Assembly: GCF_905163445.1 (NCBI RefSeq)
Contig: NC_053187.1
Location: 14,927,001 to 14,991,000, forward strand
Length of the DNA: 64,000 nt
From: Pararge aegeria
Lineage: Eukaryota > Arthropoda > Insecta > Lepidoptera > Nymphalidae
Direction: 5' to 3'
In this document: in pieces, positions 10,152-23,500 of the stretch
Layout of the letters: each line of letters starts with the position of its first letter
How positions within the stretch are numbered: the first letter of the stretch is position 1
Position numbers and translations under genes: made by a program
Notes under the pieces: model-generated
Databases searched by the model: none
What the model was told of the DNA's origin: nothing
Seen by the model: only the letters and a program-made list of their open reading frames with translations

Positions 10152-13100
10152 CTGGAAATAAATAAATATAAATTTTATTCGATTTATTACAGACTTAGGG
10201 TGTTAGGAATTTAATAAGTAAATAAATAAATACATAAATAAATAAATAAATATACTCGGACGATACACACATCGCCATCTAGCCCCAAAGTAAGCGTAGC
10301 TCGTGTTATGGGTACTAAGATGACTGATGAATATTTTTATAAATTATATACATAAATACTTAAAATTTACAGATAAACAAACAGACACTCAAAAACATTC
10401 ATGTTCATCACACAAACATTTTCCAGTTGTGGGAATCGAACCCACGGCCTAGGAGTCAGAAAGCAGGGTCGCTGCCCACTGCGCCAGTCGGCTGTCAATT
10501 CACAATAGACTTACTTTTATGTATTATTTTATTTGTTCAACCAAAAAATTAAATTATGGGTTAGAATTACAAATTCTGTCTAGTGCCATTATCAATTATA
10601 GGTATATACAGCATCATCGTTATTGTATAGAAGCAGGCGTTACTTTGCGGAAATCCATGATATAGTAACAAAATTAAGCTTAATTTGCTATACTCCGCGA
10701 AAAGCAGGAGAATCTGTGTGGTGTAATTTATAATTTCTTCAATACCTATAATTGTTGAAGCAACAATTATTCATTGTAAAGTCAACATCTCCTGATGATG
10801 CTCCGGTTTCGGAGCGAAACGTGCGTAGAGGGTGTATTGCCGAGGATCTGTTTGGTGTGGAGTATAAGGATTGAAGAAATTATAAATTACACCACACAGA
10901 TTCTCCTGTTTTTCGCGGAGTATAGCAAATTAAGCTTAATTTTGTTAATTATCGTTATTATCTCCGGTCACATTATAAAAAAATAAAAGCTGAAATAAGT
11001 ATTAAACTAAAAACTATTAAAAATAATAATCTAAATATGAACTAATTACTATCTTCAGTGGGCAGCTTTCCTGTTTTCTGATTCAAAGGCCGTGGGTTCG
11101 ATTTTCACAACTGAAAAATGTTTGTGTGATGAACATGAATGGTTTTCAGTGTTTGGGTGTTTATCTGTAAATTATAAGTATTTATGTATATAATTTATAA
11201 AAATATTCATCAGTCATCTTGTATCTAATACTCATCAGTCTATGTTTATCTGGATATTATAAGTATTTATGAATATTATAAATAAAAAAAATCATCAGTC
11301 ATATTAATACCAGTTACACAAGCGACGCTTACTTCGGGGCTAGATGGCGATGTGTGTATAACAGTAGTAGAATTATTTATTTACATATTTGTTTTTCAAA
11401 TAATTATGACTTTAAAGAGATTATTGAATGAATGAATGAACGAAGGAATGATTCTTTCGAAGATTTACCTTATCAGTGACTATAGATCCCGCAAGGGGTG
11501 GACTTATGATGCCAGGCAGTGTTGCAATCGTGTTCGAAAGTCCCATTAAAACGCTCGCGTGCGGCGGAGCGATGTCCAAATGATTTACACTGAAATTACA
11601 AATAATAAAACATTCAGTGATATAAACTTCATTTTTTTTTTAATATTATTAATAATCAGAACGGTCAAAAGCCAATAAAACTAATCAAAAAATAATATTA
11701 TGAATATTAGTATTGATATATAAGTATTGTAGGATATATTATAGTATATAGTAACACAGTATTTGTAGTTGAAGCGGTGATAGCCCAGAGGGTAGTACTT
11801 CGACTTCACTTTCGGGGGACCGAGTTCGAATCCCAGCATGTACCTCCAACTTTTCTAAGTTATGTGCGTTCTAAGCAATTAAAATATCACTTGCTTCAAC
11901 GGTGAAGGAAAACATCGTGAGGAAACCTGCATGCTTGAGAGTTCTCCATAATGTGTGTGAAGTCCACCAATCCGAACTGGGCCAGCGTGGTGGACTACGG
12001 CGTTAGCCCATTCTCATTGTGGGGGGAGACCGGTGCCCTGTAGTGGGCCGGTAATTTGTATATATGATGATGATGAGGATGATATAGTAACAAGTTGTGT
12101 CTGCAACATTTCTTATATAGTATGATACAGTCCGATTCAAACATTGGGAGGTTACGAACTTCGTGCGATTCGATGCGCAGAATTCAATATTTATCAGTCT
12201 CTCAGCGGGACAGCAGACAGTTGACTACAAGCGCGAAACCAAACTCGCACCTATTAGGTTACAAGAAGAAGAAAATCAAGCTCGTCCGGAGAAGTACTGC
12301 CACCATGTTTATTGCTAAATATTGGATTTCTATCCAATATTTAGAAATAAACACAGGCGTTACACTGCGGAAATCCATGATATATTATGAAAATTAAGCT
12401 GGTTATGGCTGGTATGGTTTAATTTATAATTTCTGCAATCCTTATATTCCACACTTATATCAATCCGTTAAGAATTCTTTTCAATTATTCATTTTGAAGT
12501 CTACGTCTCCTAAGAATGCTTCGGTTTCGAAGCGTAACGTGCGTAGAGGGTACATTGGCGAAGATCTGTTTGGTGTGGAGTATAAAGATTTAAAGAAATT
12601 ATAAATCTCGCTGCTTGACTTGGGCCCGTAAGCTGGTAAATGCGCGACGAGAGAGCTACGAAAAGTATGCTTGGTCGAAGGGAACAGAAACATCCGTTAG
12701 TCAAGATATAAAGAGAGAGAGTTCGTGTATTACGTTAGGGGCAAGAGAGAGTGGTGCGAGCACTCATATTCTTGCTCTTTCTCTCATAGCCAGTTACGTT
12801 TCGTATATCTAAGACACAGCGAAGGCAGTTGCGTGCACTGCATACATGCACAAAAGCACTGCATACCCTAACATTGATATTACAACTCGAATAGAAGAAG
12901 AATTTGTGCCGTTTTAATTGTGCAATTTTCCTGGTATATACCCTGGTAAGAAACCCAGTGCACGCCACTGAGTGAAGGCCTATAGTCTGTATCATACTGC
13001 AGGAGCAAGAGGGTGGGAGGTGCAAGCGGATATTTTCATTCTCTTAGTTTTACATCAGTCGTGTGGTCTAAAGCACACTCGTATTTTTCACTCGTAATTA

Positions 13101-16100
13101 GCCATGGCCAAAGCCTTCCACCAGACCAGATAAAATTCAAAAATTATAAAATCCCAAACTCCTCCTGCCGGGAATTGAACCCGGGACCACAGTGCTCACC
13201 GTAGCGCCATGGAGGTCGTCAAAATCGGAATATTAAGGATTTGGATGAATCTGAGTAGGATTTACGTGCCCGCGACTCGACCAATTCGTTATTTTTCTAA
13301 AAGTTTTTAAGTAATTTTTTTCCGTCGTTTTCGAGGTCGTCCTTAACTACGTCCAATTATTATTCGACGAATAATATTTCAAGATGTTAATTACCTAAAT
13401 CCAGACCAGGCAAATCCCCCGAGTCCAACAGCTATGGTGAGGCATATAACGCAGCCGACGATCGACGTAGCGTAGGCCGCCGCTACCATGAATATAGTCT
13501 GAAAACATATTCATTAATGCTGTTAATATAATCAGTGGCGTGCACTTCATACAGGCGCAGAAGCAATGCCTACCGTATATTTTTTAATACTTTGTCCAAT
13601 CAAGGTCACAGGCCTTGCGCACTCTACTGCTATTGATGACATATTATAACATAAACATTAGGGTGGCGCAAAAAAACCGACTATTTTATTTTTTAGTCTC
13701 ACGTGAAAAAATATTGGTTTTCGATGTTTTATAACCTGTCTCAAAGGACAGCTCAAAAAAAAATTTTTAAAAGGTCGCTCAGAATTTTTTAAAATTTCAA
13801 AAATCAGAAGAACAGAAGATACTGTTGGCCGTTTTTCGTGGTAAATTAAAAGCACCGTGCAAAGAATGCCAGCAGCGCGGTGCGGTGGTGAGTATCAATT
13901 CAATCAATTGCGGTCGTTTTATGCAGCAGAAAAAATATTCAGATGGGAATTAAGTATAAAGCGTTTTATATACCGGTGACGTATCCAGGAATTCATCTTC
14001 ACTTTGGGAAGGCGGAGTTCGAATCTCAGAACGCACCTCAAACTTTTCCAAGTCATGCGCGTTTGGTTATAAAATGTCACATGCTTTAATGGTGAACCAA
14101 AACATCGTGTTTGTTCAACACGATGTTTCTTCTTCGCTTTGTTGAAGCAAGTGATATTTTTATTACTTTAAAACGCACATAGAGGTGAGAGCTGTTATTC
14201 GAAACTCGGCCCTGTGTGTACTTATGTACACGCGTTAGAAGTTACAGCTTCTTTTGCGTAACAAGATAAAAATCTTTTCAAAAATTTTATCTTTCGCCAT
14301 ATTGTACGTTTGTAGAAAAAACGACACTAATAATAGAAAAAAGGTATTGTTTGAGTTATTGAAAGTAAACCTTTTTTATAAAAACTAAAATGTTGACTAT
14401 AGCTATATTCATTCAGTGTCGGTTTTCTTTGACGGTGTGCGCGCGCATCGTAAAAATTAACTCTCACCATTTTCCCCTAACGCGCCAAAAGAAGTATAAC
14501 TTCAAAAATAATAAAAAATAATAATGTATAATGTAATGAATAATAATAATGTGTATTAACTTTTGATTAACGCGCAGGGCAATTTGGAAATTCATAATTT
14601 TGCTTTTTTTTTGGTCTAGTCGGACTTTAGCCGTGGCTAGTTAAATGACAAAACGTCAAGATTATACGCAAGAAAGAATCGATTAATCACTATTTAGATA
14701 TATTAAGATACCTACCTTACATAAAATATTATTAAATTCTTATTTTCACGAGTAATTAACTATTAATTGTAATATATAGTAAAGTGTTTTTTAATTTTTT
14801 TAAGCATTGTTAAGAATTAAAAAAAAAAAAATTGAAAAAGAATAAATGATAGAAAAATGTGTAATAATAATGTATAATGTGATATAAGCTCACCTGGGCC
14901 AGAAAAGCACCGCAGTTGAACAGCTTCCGTATGTTAGTCCGCGACAATAGCTGCATCTGTAGCATCCAGTCGGCCATGTGACCCGCCACTTGTAGCACCA
15001 CGGCCATTGCCAAGTATGGCACAGCCGACAGCCAACCGGTCGCTGATGTTTGGAACTTGAAGACATCTAATCAAAAACACACAATCACTTATTAACTTAA
15101 AAATCAGCGACATGTATGAATGAAAACATTATTGAAGTTATACTTCTTTTGACGCGTTAGGGAAAAATTATGAGAGGTAATTACGATGCGCGCGCACACC
15201 GTCACAAAAAACCGACACCCTCAAGTTAGCTATAAGGTTTGACAGTTGGCTCATTCCTGTGATTTAATTGATTCAAATGTGCAAAAATCTGAAATTTCAA
15301 TGTTGAGAAAAACTTGGCTGTCCTATTATAATGGATCTATTCGTATTCCAAATTGAATTATGTTTATTTTGTCCATTTCTTTGATTATCTACACCGACCT
15401 ACGTCAGTGATTATGAAGAAATATTTTTTACGATATTTAAATAAACTTTATTTAACTATCTAGTATAATAAAACTTTCAATGTATTAAATACCTTTTATC
15501 TATTGCTGGTGTCGTTTTTTTCTACAACTTTAAATGTAATTTATTTCTTTTGGTTACAATCGGGAAAGACTTCTTAATGTGCTCTCAGAGTCGCGAGAGT
15601 CCGCCAATCTTCTAACTCCGGGTTGGTACTAAGAATTATTTTATGGAAAACCCAAAACAATTACCCAATACAAAAAGCCCCGTTTCGAGGTTGGAACCAA
15701 GGTGCCCGCGATTCTTAGGTAACTAAATTGATTAAATAAAGGCATTTGTGTATCGTACCGAAAAACTAAATCTTTTGGTGGCACGTTTTTGTCTGTTCGG
15801 AGATAACTAGCCACGGCCGAAACCTCCCGTTTGATCAGTTAAGAGAAAATACAGAACTCTAAAATACCAAAATAGCTACATATAAGACCACAATCCTCAG
15901 TATCCTAGGGATGTCGACACAAAACTTAAGGGATAAAAGTTTGTATGGTAACATTTTTACATATTCCGAATTGTAAGATATTTTACCTTGCATAAAAGTA
16001 GGTAGGAAGGTCAGTAAGGTGTAAAAACCCCAATTTTCGCTGAAATGCGCCATGACAATGGCCCAGACCGGTCCGGAAGACAGCATCGCCAGCCAAGGGT

Positions 16101-17487
16101 GCCGAATCTGCGACCCGTCCACCGCTATAGATCCTCGAGACTCCTGTCATAATTTTTTTGTGTTAAAGTAAGCGTCATGGCGCTCGCGAAATAAATCTAG
16201 ACCTAAACGGTACAACAACAATAAGCAACATACATTTTTAAGTACTTTATAGTTAAATTTATAAATTGCAAAGTATTTTTCAATCTCCATTACCTATTAG
16301 ACAGTGAATAATAATCCTTACAAAAAGAGTATTTTTTTCTATCTTTCACGTACAATCCTAACTCATAAACGTAAACTACCCTCCCATAATTTAACTTACC
16401 TTAATATTTACTTTATTTCCAAATAATATTCTATAATCCTTGCCCTTTATAGAATATAATTTGGTAATAAAGTAACAATTAAGTTAAGATAAATTACGGG
16501 AGGTGAGTTTACGTTTATGAGTATGGTTCGTACGTAACATTTCGTTACGACGCATAGTTAACGCGTTAACGTGGTTAAAAAAAACAACATCTCAGTAATG
16601 GATTTAAATGAATGTTTTTTTTTGGTGACGTTACTCTTTACGTTTTTGCTATTTTAGCCGTTTAAATCGGCACAGCGAATAATGTACGCTAACGTGTTGC
16701 AATAAGGCGCTGTTTAGCTTGAGCGCTAGATGCTTTGGTATATAAAACAAAGTCTTTCCACACATCAAAGAATTTAAAACATTTATTATTTTTTTATTCC
16801 CAATCTTATATTATTGACATTACAGGAAAAAGTTATCCTAATACGACAATGCAGCATGTTATGTAAATTTTAATAATATATATAACTATAACGTATATGA
16901 TAAAATCCAAATCGCTATATTTGTAAGTTCACTCAGAGTGCAACAAAATAAATCCGTCTTCTCGGCTATGTGTGTTTAGTAATCTCTTAAATAAGTATGA
17001 AATACCTGTATATATTTTAACTCAGCAGCTGTTATGTGGGGATCTTTTTCTGGCGATTCCTTAACCACCAGCCACCATACTGTAGTCCAAACTAAGCCAA
17101 CAATTCCTGAAAAAAATAAACATTAAATTGCTGTTACAGATGCCGTTTATATATCACGTTAGTTGGAATACTCTTTCAAACATTGCGCGTGGAAATTTTG
17201 ATATGTGAGCAGAGGGGTACCTAGAGTGATCTGGTCATAGTATAATCTCAATACCTATGTATTGAGGATATTATAACCCCTGACTGCAGATATGCAGGGA
17301 AAAAATGACGATTTTTCCTGTGGTTGACTATGCGTTGCGTATCCTGAGAGGATACTTGGACCAAGTTTTTTTTTTTTTTTAATTATATAAATATAACACA
17401 TCGCCATCTAGCCCCAAAGTAAGCGTAGCTTGTGTTATGGGTACTAAGATAGCTGATGATTATTTTTTTATGATTAATATACTTACT

Positions 17488-17538
<51 letters not shown>

Positions 17539-20500
17539 AGACACTGAAAAACATTCGTATTCATTACACAAAAAAAATCCAGTTGTGGGAATTAAACCCA
17601 CGGCCTTTTTGCTCAGAAATGAGGGTCGCTGCCCACCAAGCCAATCGGCCGTCAAACCGCCCTGTAGTCGACCGGTAACGGGCTGATAAGGGGCCATCCA
17701 TAAATTACATCAAGCGTTATTTTGTGACATTGTGTGTCAGGTGGGTAGGGTTTTAATTTTTGTGACGTCGAAACGAAATACTCAAAACATTTTCAACTCT
17801 ATCGTCAAAAACATAAGATTCAATATGCATAGGACTATTAGATGATTAAGTTTTCTTTATTTAATATATAGTTTTTATGTTTTGTTAATTAGCACAGGCA
17901 GGTGACAAAAATTATATCCCCCGATTAATATATACTTGTATATGTATGTATATTATTAACGTGTCCACCTGCTAAAGCACGGTAACATGTAATAGAAGAG
18001 GTTTACCCCAGTTTATTATTACACATACGAGTATATTAACATTATATAGTACTCATACTTAAAGTATTGATAAAGCTGTGGGAGAATGTAAATTTTTATC
18101 CTTTCTCCGGGAACATAATTGTCTCCTGCCCATGTTTGACAAAGACACGAAGGTGAAAAAAAAAACGAAGTTCGTGTGACGTAATTAATGGATGTTCCCT
18201 ATTTATGATGGAGCAGGCCGATGAACTCACCAAAAACGTAGAATATCCCCGGCCAGCCGGTGTAATGGGCCAACATAGAACAGATCGGCATAGACACCAC
18301 GGTGCCCACATAGCTCCCGCTGAAAGCGAACGTGGCAAGACGAGCCCTCTCTTCACTAGGGGCCCAGCGCGACCAAACTGCGTGGATGCAAGGATACGTT
18401 ACGCCCTAAAAGTATTACAACATTATATTACTTATTTACGTCAAAAAAAAACAAAAGTAACCGATGTTCTTAAACAAGCTCTAATAGGTGGACAATACAA
18501 ACCACACGGTGGAAAGAACCCGATGGTATAAGGGATAACATCAAACGAGCTGCAGGGAACGATTGTATGACGCAAGGCAAGGAAAGAGAAACATGGAAAA
18601 GGTTGGGGGAGGCCTTTACCCGAGAAGGGGCTCGTATTTCCAAAGATAATCATAATAAAAATTACTGGCTAACCAAACTAACAATGTATATTAAGGATAC
18701 TAGCTGGCCTGTGCAAATTCGTTGCACCAAATCGGTTATTACCGGAAAGGAAAAATAAAATGACATTTTCTAAAAATGAAGCTAGATCGATTTATCACCC
18801 CCAAAACCTCCTGTATACTAAATCTCATAAAAATCGTTGGAGCCGATTCCGAGATTCCAATTATATATATACAAGAATTGCTTGTTTAAAGATATAACTT
18901 AATTGTGTACTTAATAACAACATTTGTAAGTAATGTAAGAGATGTGAGAATAAAAAGGCTTTTTATTATTATTTATATTACTTATTTCAATTATAAGCTT
19001 AGGTACGAATTTATTTAACTTCGTAGCTAATTGTTAATTGACTGAGATTGATCGGAAGCTTGAGTATGAATGAATGAATGAATATACTTTTATTGCACTC
19101 CACAAAAAGTACATAAAAAGAAAAGTATAACAAAAGAAACCTATACAATTTCGCTATGAAGCGAGCATAGATTACTACGTAAGACCCCTTATAGTCCGGT
19201 TCCATTTACAAAGGAGTCCTTCGCAATCCGACAAATTACAATCCAATGACAAGATTCTATGTGTTTTAACTTATTCAAGCATTATCTACATTAACCCCTC
19301 CGTGATCATTTAAAGAAATAGGTATACTAACGGTAGCCTCACAATATATTTATAACAATATAGTATTTGTAAGACAATACATTTGTCTATATAAATAAAA
19401 AGTGGATATTAACATTCGACTTACAAGAAATAGTCATAAATTAGTGACATCTGCATATCGTCTGCTAAAAATACAGAAGTCATTTGTGGCATTGAGTATA
19501 CTACGCTTTTATAATATGATTCCTAAGGTAATTTTGGACCTACCAATGCATAAGTTTAAAGAATGTGTTAAAACATATTTATTTACATAGCGAGGTTACT
19601 ATACAATTGATGAATTTCATAATGACAAGGTTGCTTGGAAGCATCCGGCTCTGCTTTCATCTCTCACAAGACAGAAAAATGACTTTTAAAATGTAACATG
19701 TCAATTGTTGGTATCGGAAAAGAGCAACTGCTGAGTTTCTTGCCGGCCTCTTCTCGGTAGAATCTGCCTTCCAAACCGGTGGTGGATTCACTAGACACAG
19801 ACAGACTTCACGTTTGAAAAGTGCTTATATTAGCCTGCTTGAAATAAATGAATTTTGAATTAAACGAAGATTGTAAAAAAAAAAACATTACTAATAGACG
19901 GGTTACAGGGGTATAACCAAAGGTTAAGTCGTTACGTACCTCAAAAAGACCTTCGACGACTCTCACCGCAATCAGCAATGATGTACTGGTGTGCGCTAGC
20001 GGCGGAGTGAACAGTGTCAGCAGAGATGTAGCTCCGATGCCTATCCCGAACATTCTGTTAAATAAGCGTATAAGTTTATAATTTATAAATTGTAAGGTGT
20101 TCTTCAATCGCCATCACCTAGGCAGAGAATAATAATCCTTACAGAAAGAGTATTTTTTTTATTATGACTATCTATTGCGTATAAACCCTGCCCTTTGCAG
20201 AATGTTATATTTTGGATATAAAGTAAAAATTGAGTTAAGTTAAATTACATACGGGACGGGAGTTTACGTTTATGAGTAAGGTTCGTACGTAACATTTATT
20301 TACGACGCATAGTTAACGTAGGTGACAGCGTGGGAAACATCTAGTACATTATAAATAAAACAACAACTCAGTAATGGATTTAAATGAATGTAATTATTCT
20401 TTGTGCGACGTTACTTTTTAGGTTTTCGCTATCATAGCCGAGTAAAAGCAGTAGGCACATATGATTCAGTACATTTAGCGGCCGATTACGATATACGTCA

Positions 20501-23500
20501 TGATCATCGTCATCAACCCATTACCGGCAAACTACGGGGCAGTCTCTTCTCATTATGAGAACGGTTTAGGCTGTGGTCTACCACAATGGCCAGGTGCGGA
20601 TTGGTAGACTTCAAAAGCCGTTGAGAACTATATGAAGAACTCTCAGGTATGCAGGTTTCCTCACACTGAGAGAAAATAGTACCTACTAATATTATAAATG
20701 TGAATGTAAGTTTGTTTGTTACGCTTTAATGCAAAAACTACTAAACCGATCATCACGAAACTTTGTACACATATACCAGAAGGTATTAGAAGTAATATAG
20801 GATGCTCTTTATCCCAAAATTAAGCTCAGTTCTCTTGGGAGAGCGGACGAAAGTGTTTGACAATTTTACACCAGGCTAAGCTATATTAAATACATAAAGT
20901 GCTGCCACATTTATAAGGCACATGTCTTTCGAAAAACAAAAAAAAAAGCAGACGAAGTCGCGGGCAACAGCTAGTAATAATATATTCTTTTAATTAGGGC
21001 CAAATTAAGGTTATTTTTGTCATATGGGCATATGACAAAAATAACAAAAATTAAAGCCAAAAAATACTGTGAAGATAAGCAAATATGTACAGACTACGAT
21101 AAAAAAACTGTAATCGAATTAAAATTGCAAATAATTAAAAATAATATTACAATTAACTCCGAAAAGTCGGTGGTACGTGCCGGTGACCCAACTCGGTCTT
21201 CACGAAAGGCAAGCCGAAGCCTTAACCACTGGGCTATCACCGCTTATATTATGATAATAATAATTCGTAATCAATACTAATATTATTAATGCGAAGGTGT
21301 GTTTGTTTGTGTGTCCTTTCTTAACGCCCTGTCTTAGCAACATATGGACTTGATTTTTGGGAAAGTTAGTTAAAAGGTTGGAGAGTAATAGGCTACTTTT
21401 GATCCTAAAAAAATATCTAGTTCCCAACGGTGGTTTACAGGAAACTTCGTATTTTTACACCAAGTATCGTTGCGTGTGTTAATGTGAGTAGAACAAATTG
21501 CCACAGTTTGCGTGACTAACCACTTTAAAATTTTAGGAGGGTTCTCTGTATTTGGTTGACGAATAGGTGCTTTTGTTCAGTACGTGAAATGTTGGTTAAA
21601 AATAAATCATATAGAGCATTTTAAAACTATTTTAATTATAAATATGTATATGTTATGTCAATTCTTATAAATATCATTATTCAAAATTAAGTTTAAAATG
21701 CAATAATAAATACATTTTGAACAATGATATTTATAATACATAGATATCTTAATGATTTATATATTTATATTTTTTTTAATTAAACACATGAGCATTATGC
21801 TAATATGTAAGCACTTTTAGGCTCACTGCTTTATAATGTATAATATTTCAAGCCTGATATGGCAAACTGTCTTCCTTTTTAGCTCATAAGAAATACAGCT
21901 TTATATGTACACATATATGCATTATGAATATATATTTTTAAGTACAAAGGTACACAGACTGTCCATATCCTGAGAAAGCTTTTTTTTCTTCGTTTAATTA
22001 CACCCTATAAATATAGAATGAAATCTACACATAGCATACTTTTTATCCCGGAAAAATTTAAGGATTCCTATGGAATTTCCCAAATTTTTTTTTTTACCTA
22101 ATATTGTGTTTAGGTCTTGAATGAGTACTTCAGTGAGTTAGTGTGTGAGTGAGTCAGTGAATGAGTTATTGAGTGAGCAAGTGCATTTTTTCATCTTTTT
22201 AAATATAATATATTGATTCGATCGAGAACAGCTGGTTATAGATTTAAGATTTAATTCTCTGTGAGATAGGAATCAATTGATTTTAAATAGAACGAAATGC
22301 CGCTTTGTGCACTAACTAACCACATTTTAGTTATTTTTTTAAGAAGGAACGAACCTGTTACCTCCGATTTTAGCTGCCAGCCAACCGCCCGGAAGTTGCG
22401 TCACTAGGTAGCCGTAGAAGAATGAGCTCAGCACCCATCCCTTCGTTGTGGACGACCAGTCAAATTCTGGAACCTGGATTTTTTTTATACATATTTGTAG
22501 TTACAATATAAAAGGCTTGTAGAAGTAAAGCTTTTTGTGACAGAGTTCTCATTTGGATGTACTACTGCCAAGCAGCATGGCTGTGTTTCGGTTAGAAGGT
22601 CGTGATAGTCGGTGAATATTGGCACATGGGGCTTAACACCTACGCCTCATGTTGCAGAAAATAGGGCGGCTATCTGTAAGACGTATTCCTTGTATACCTA
22701 ACTAAATGTTGCTCAGTTTACAGGTGATGGTTTCCCACTTTGACCGGTTAAATGTTACCAAAGAGAAGAAATAGTTGGAAAGGCGAAACTATGTTGCTGT
22801 GCATAACAGTCAATACTTTGGTAAAAAGCACAAGTTTCACATTTTTCCCCTCACCAATAATTCTAACTGATGAAAACACTGGCGTGTCCTAATAACTTGA
22901 TCGGGCGAATTTTATCGTCACTTAAAAAAAAAACGTTATTTCCTAAATGTCCTCGGAATAAATGCTAATGTATCCATTCGATTTTTATTGAATTGTGATA
23001 AAAGATCGGTTCGTAAAACTTATCTTATGCGTATGATTTTGTTACTGACGAAGCAGATATACTTCTTTTCTAGTGTTTGCATACTCCTTGTTAATTGAGT
23101 ATTAATTTAATTCATCATTTGATTACATAATGTTATTTCCTTATCAATGATTGATTATTATATATTCAACCTTTTTAGGACATTACCTCTTTCTGAAACT
23201 GGTATAGAAATTGAAAATAAACTAGTAGTAATAGAATTTTCTATGAAATTTACTGAATATGCAAACAAATCTAATGACACTTTAATAATAAGGTTTTGTT
23301 GAGATCACGCAGTTGAGGGCAATCTGCAGACTACCTGATTCTACTTCAACCAGAGGTGTCGAGTTTAGGCTATATGATTTGGTCTCGATCGATTTCTCCT
23401 TGTAAAAGTGGCCATTACTTGGTTCTAATGGCACTGTAATGTTACCTTGAACTCATACTGCACACAAAACGATCCGCGGATTACCCAAGTCTTCGACAAT

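Noticed and set aside
9960..10214. 84-codon plus-strand ORF
   Set aside because: Antisense to SLC17 exon 11.
17383..17697. 104-codon minus-strand ORF with an Ile/Tyr run
   Set aside because: SINE family B with an AT microsatellite translated as IYIYIY.
18205..18531. 108-codon plus-strand ORF
   Set aside because: First half is antisense to SLC17 exon 5, second half is intron and LINE remnant.
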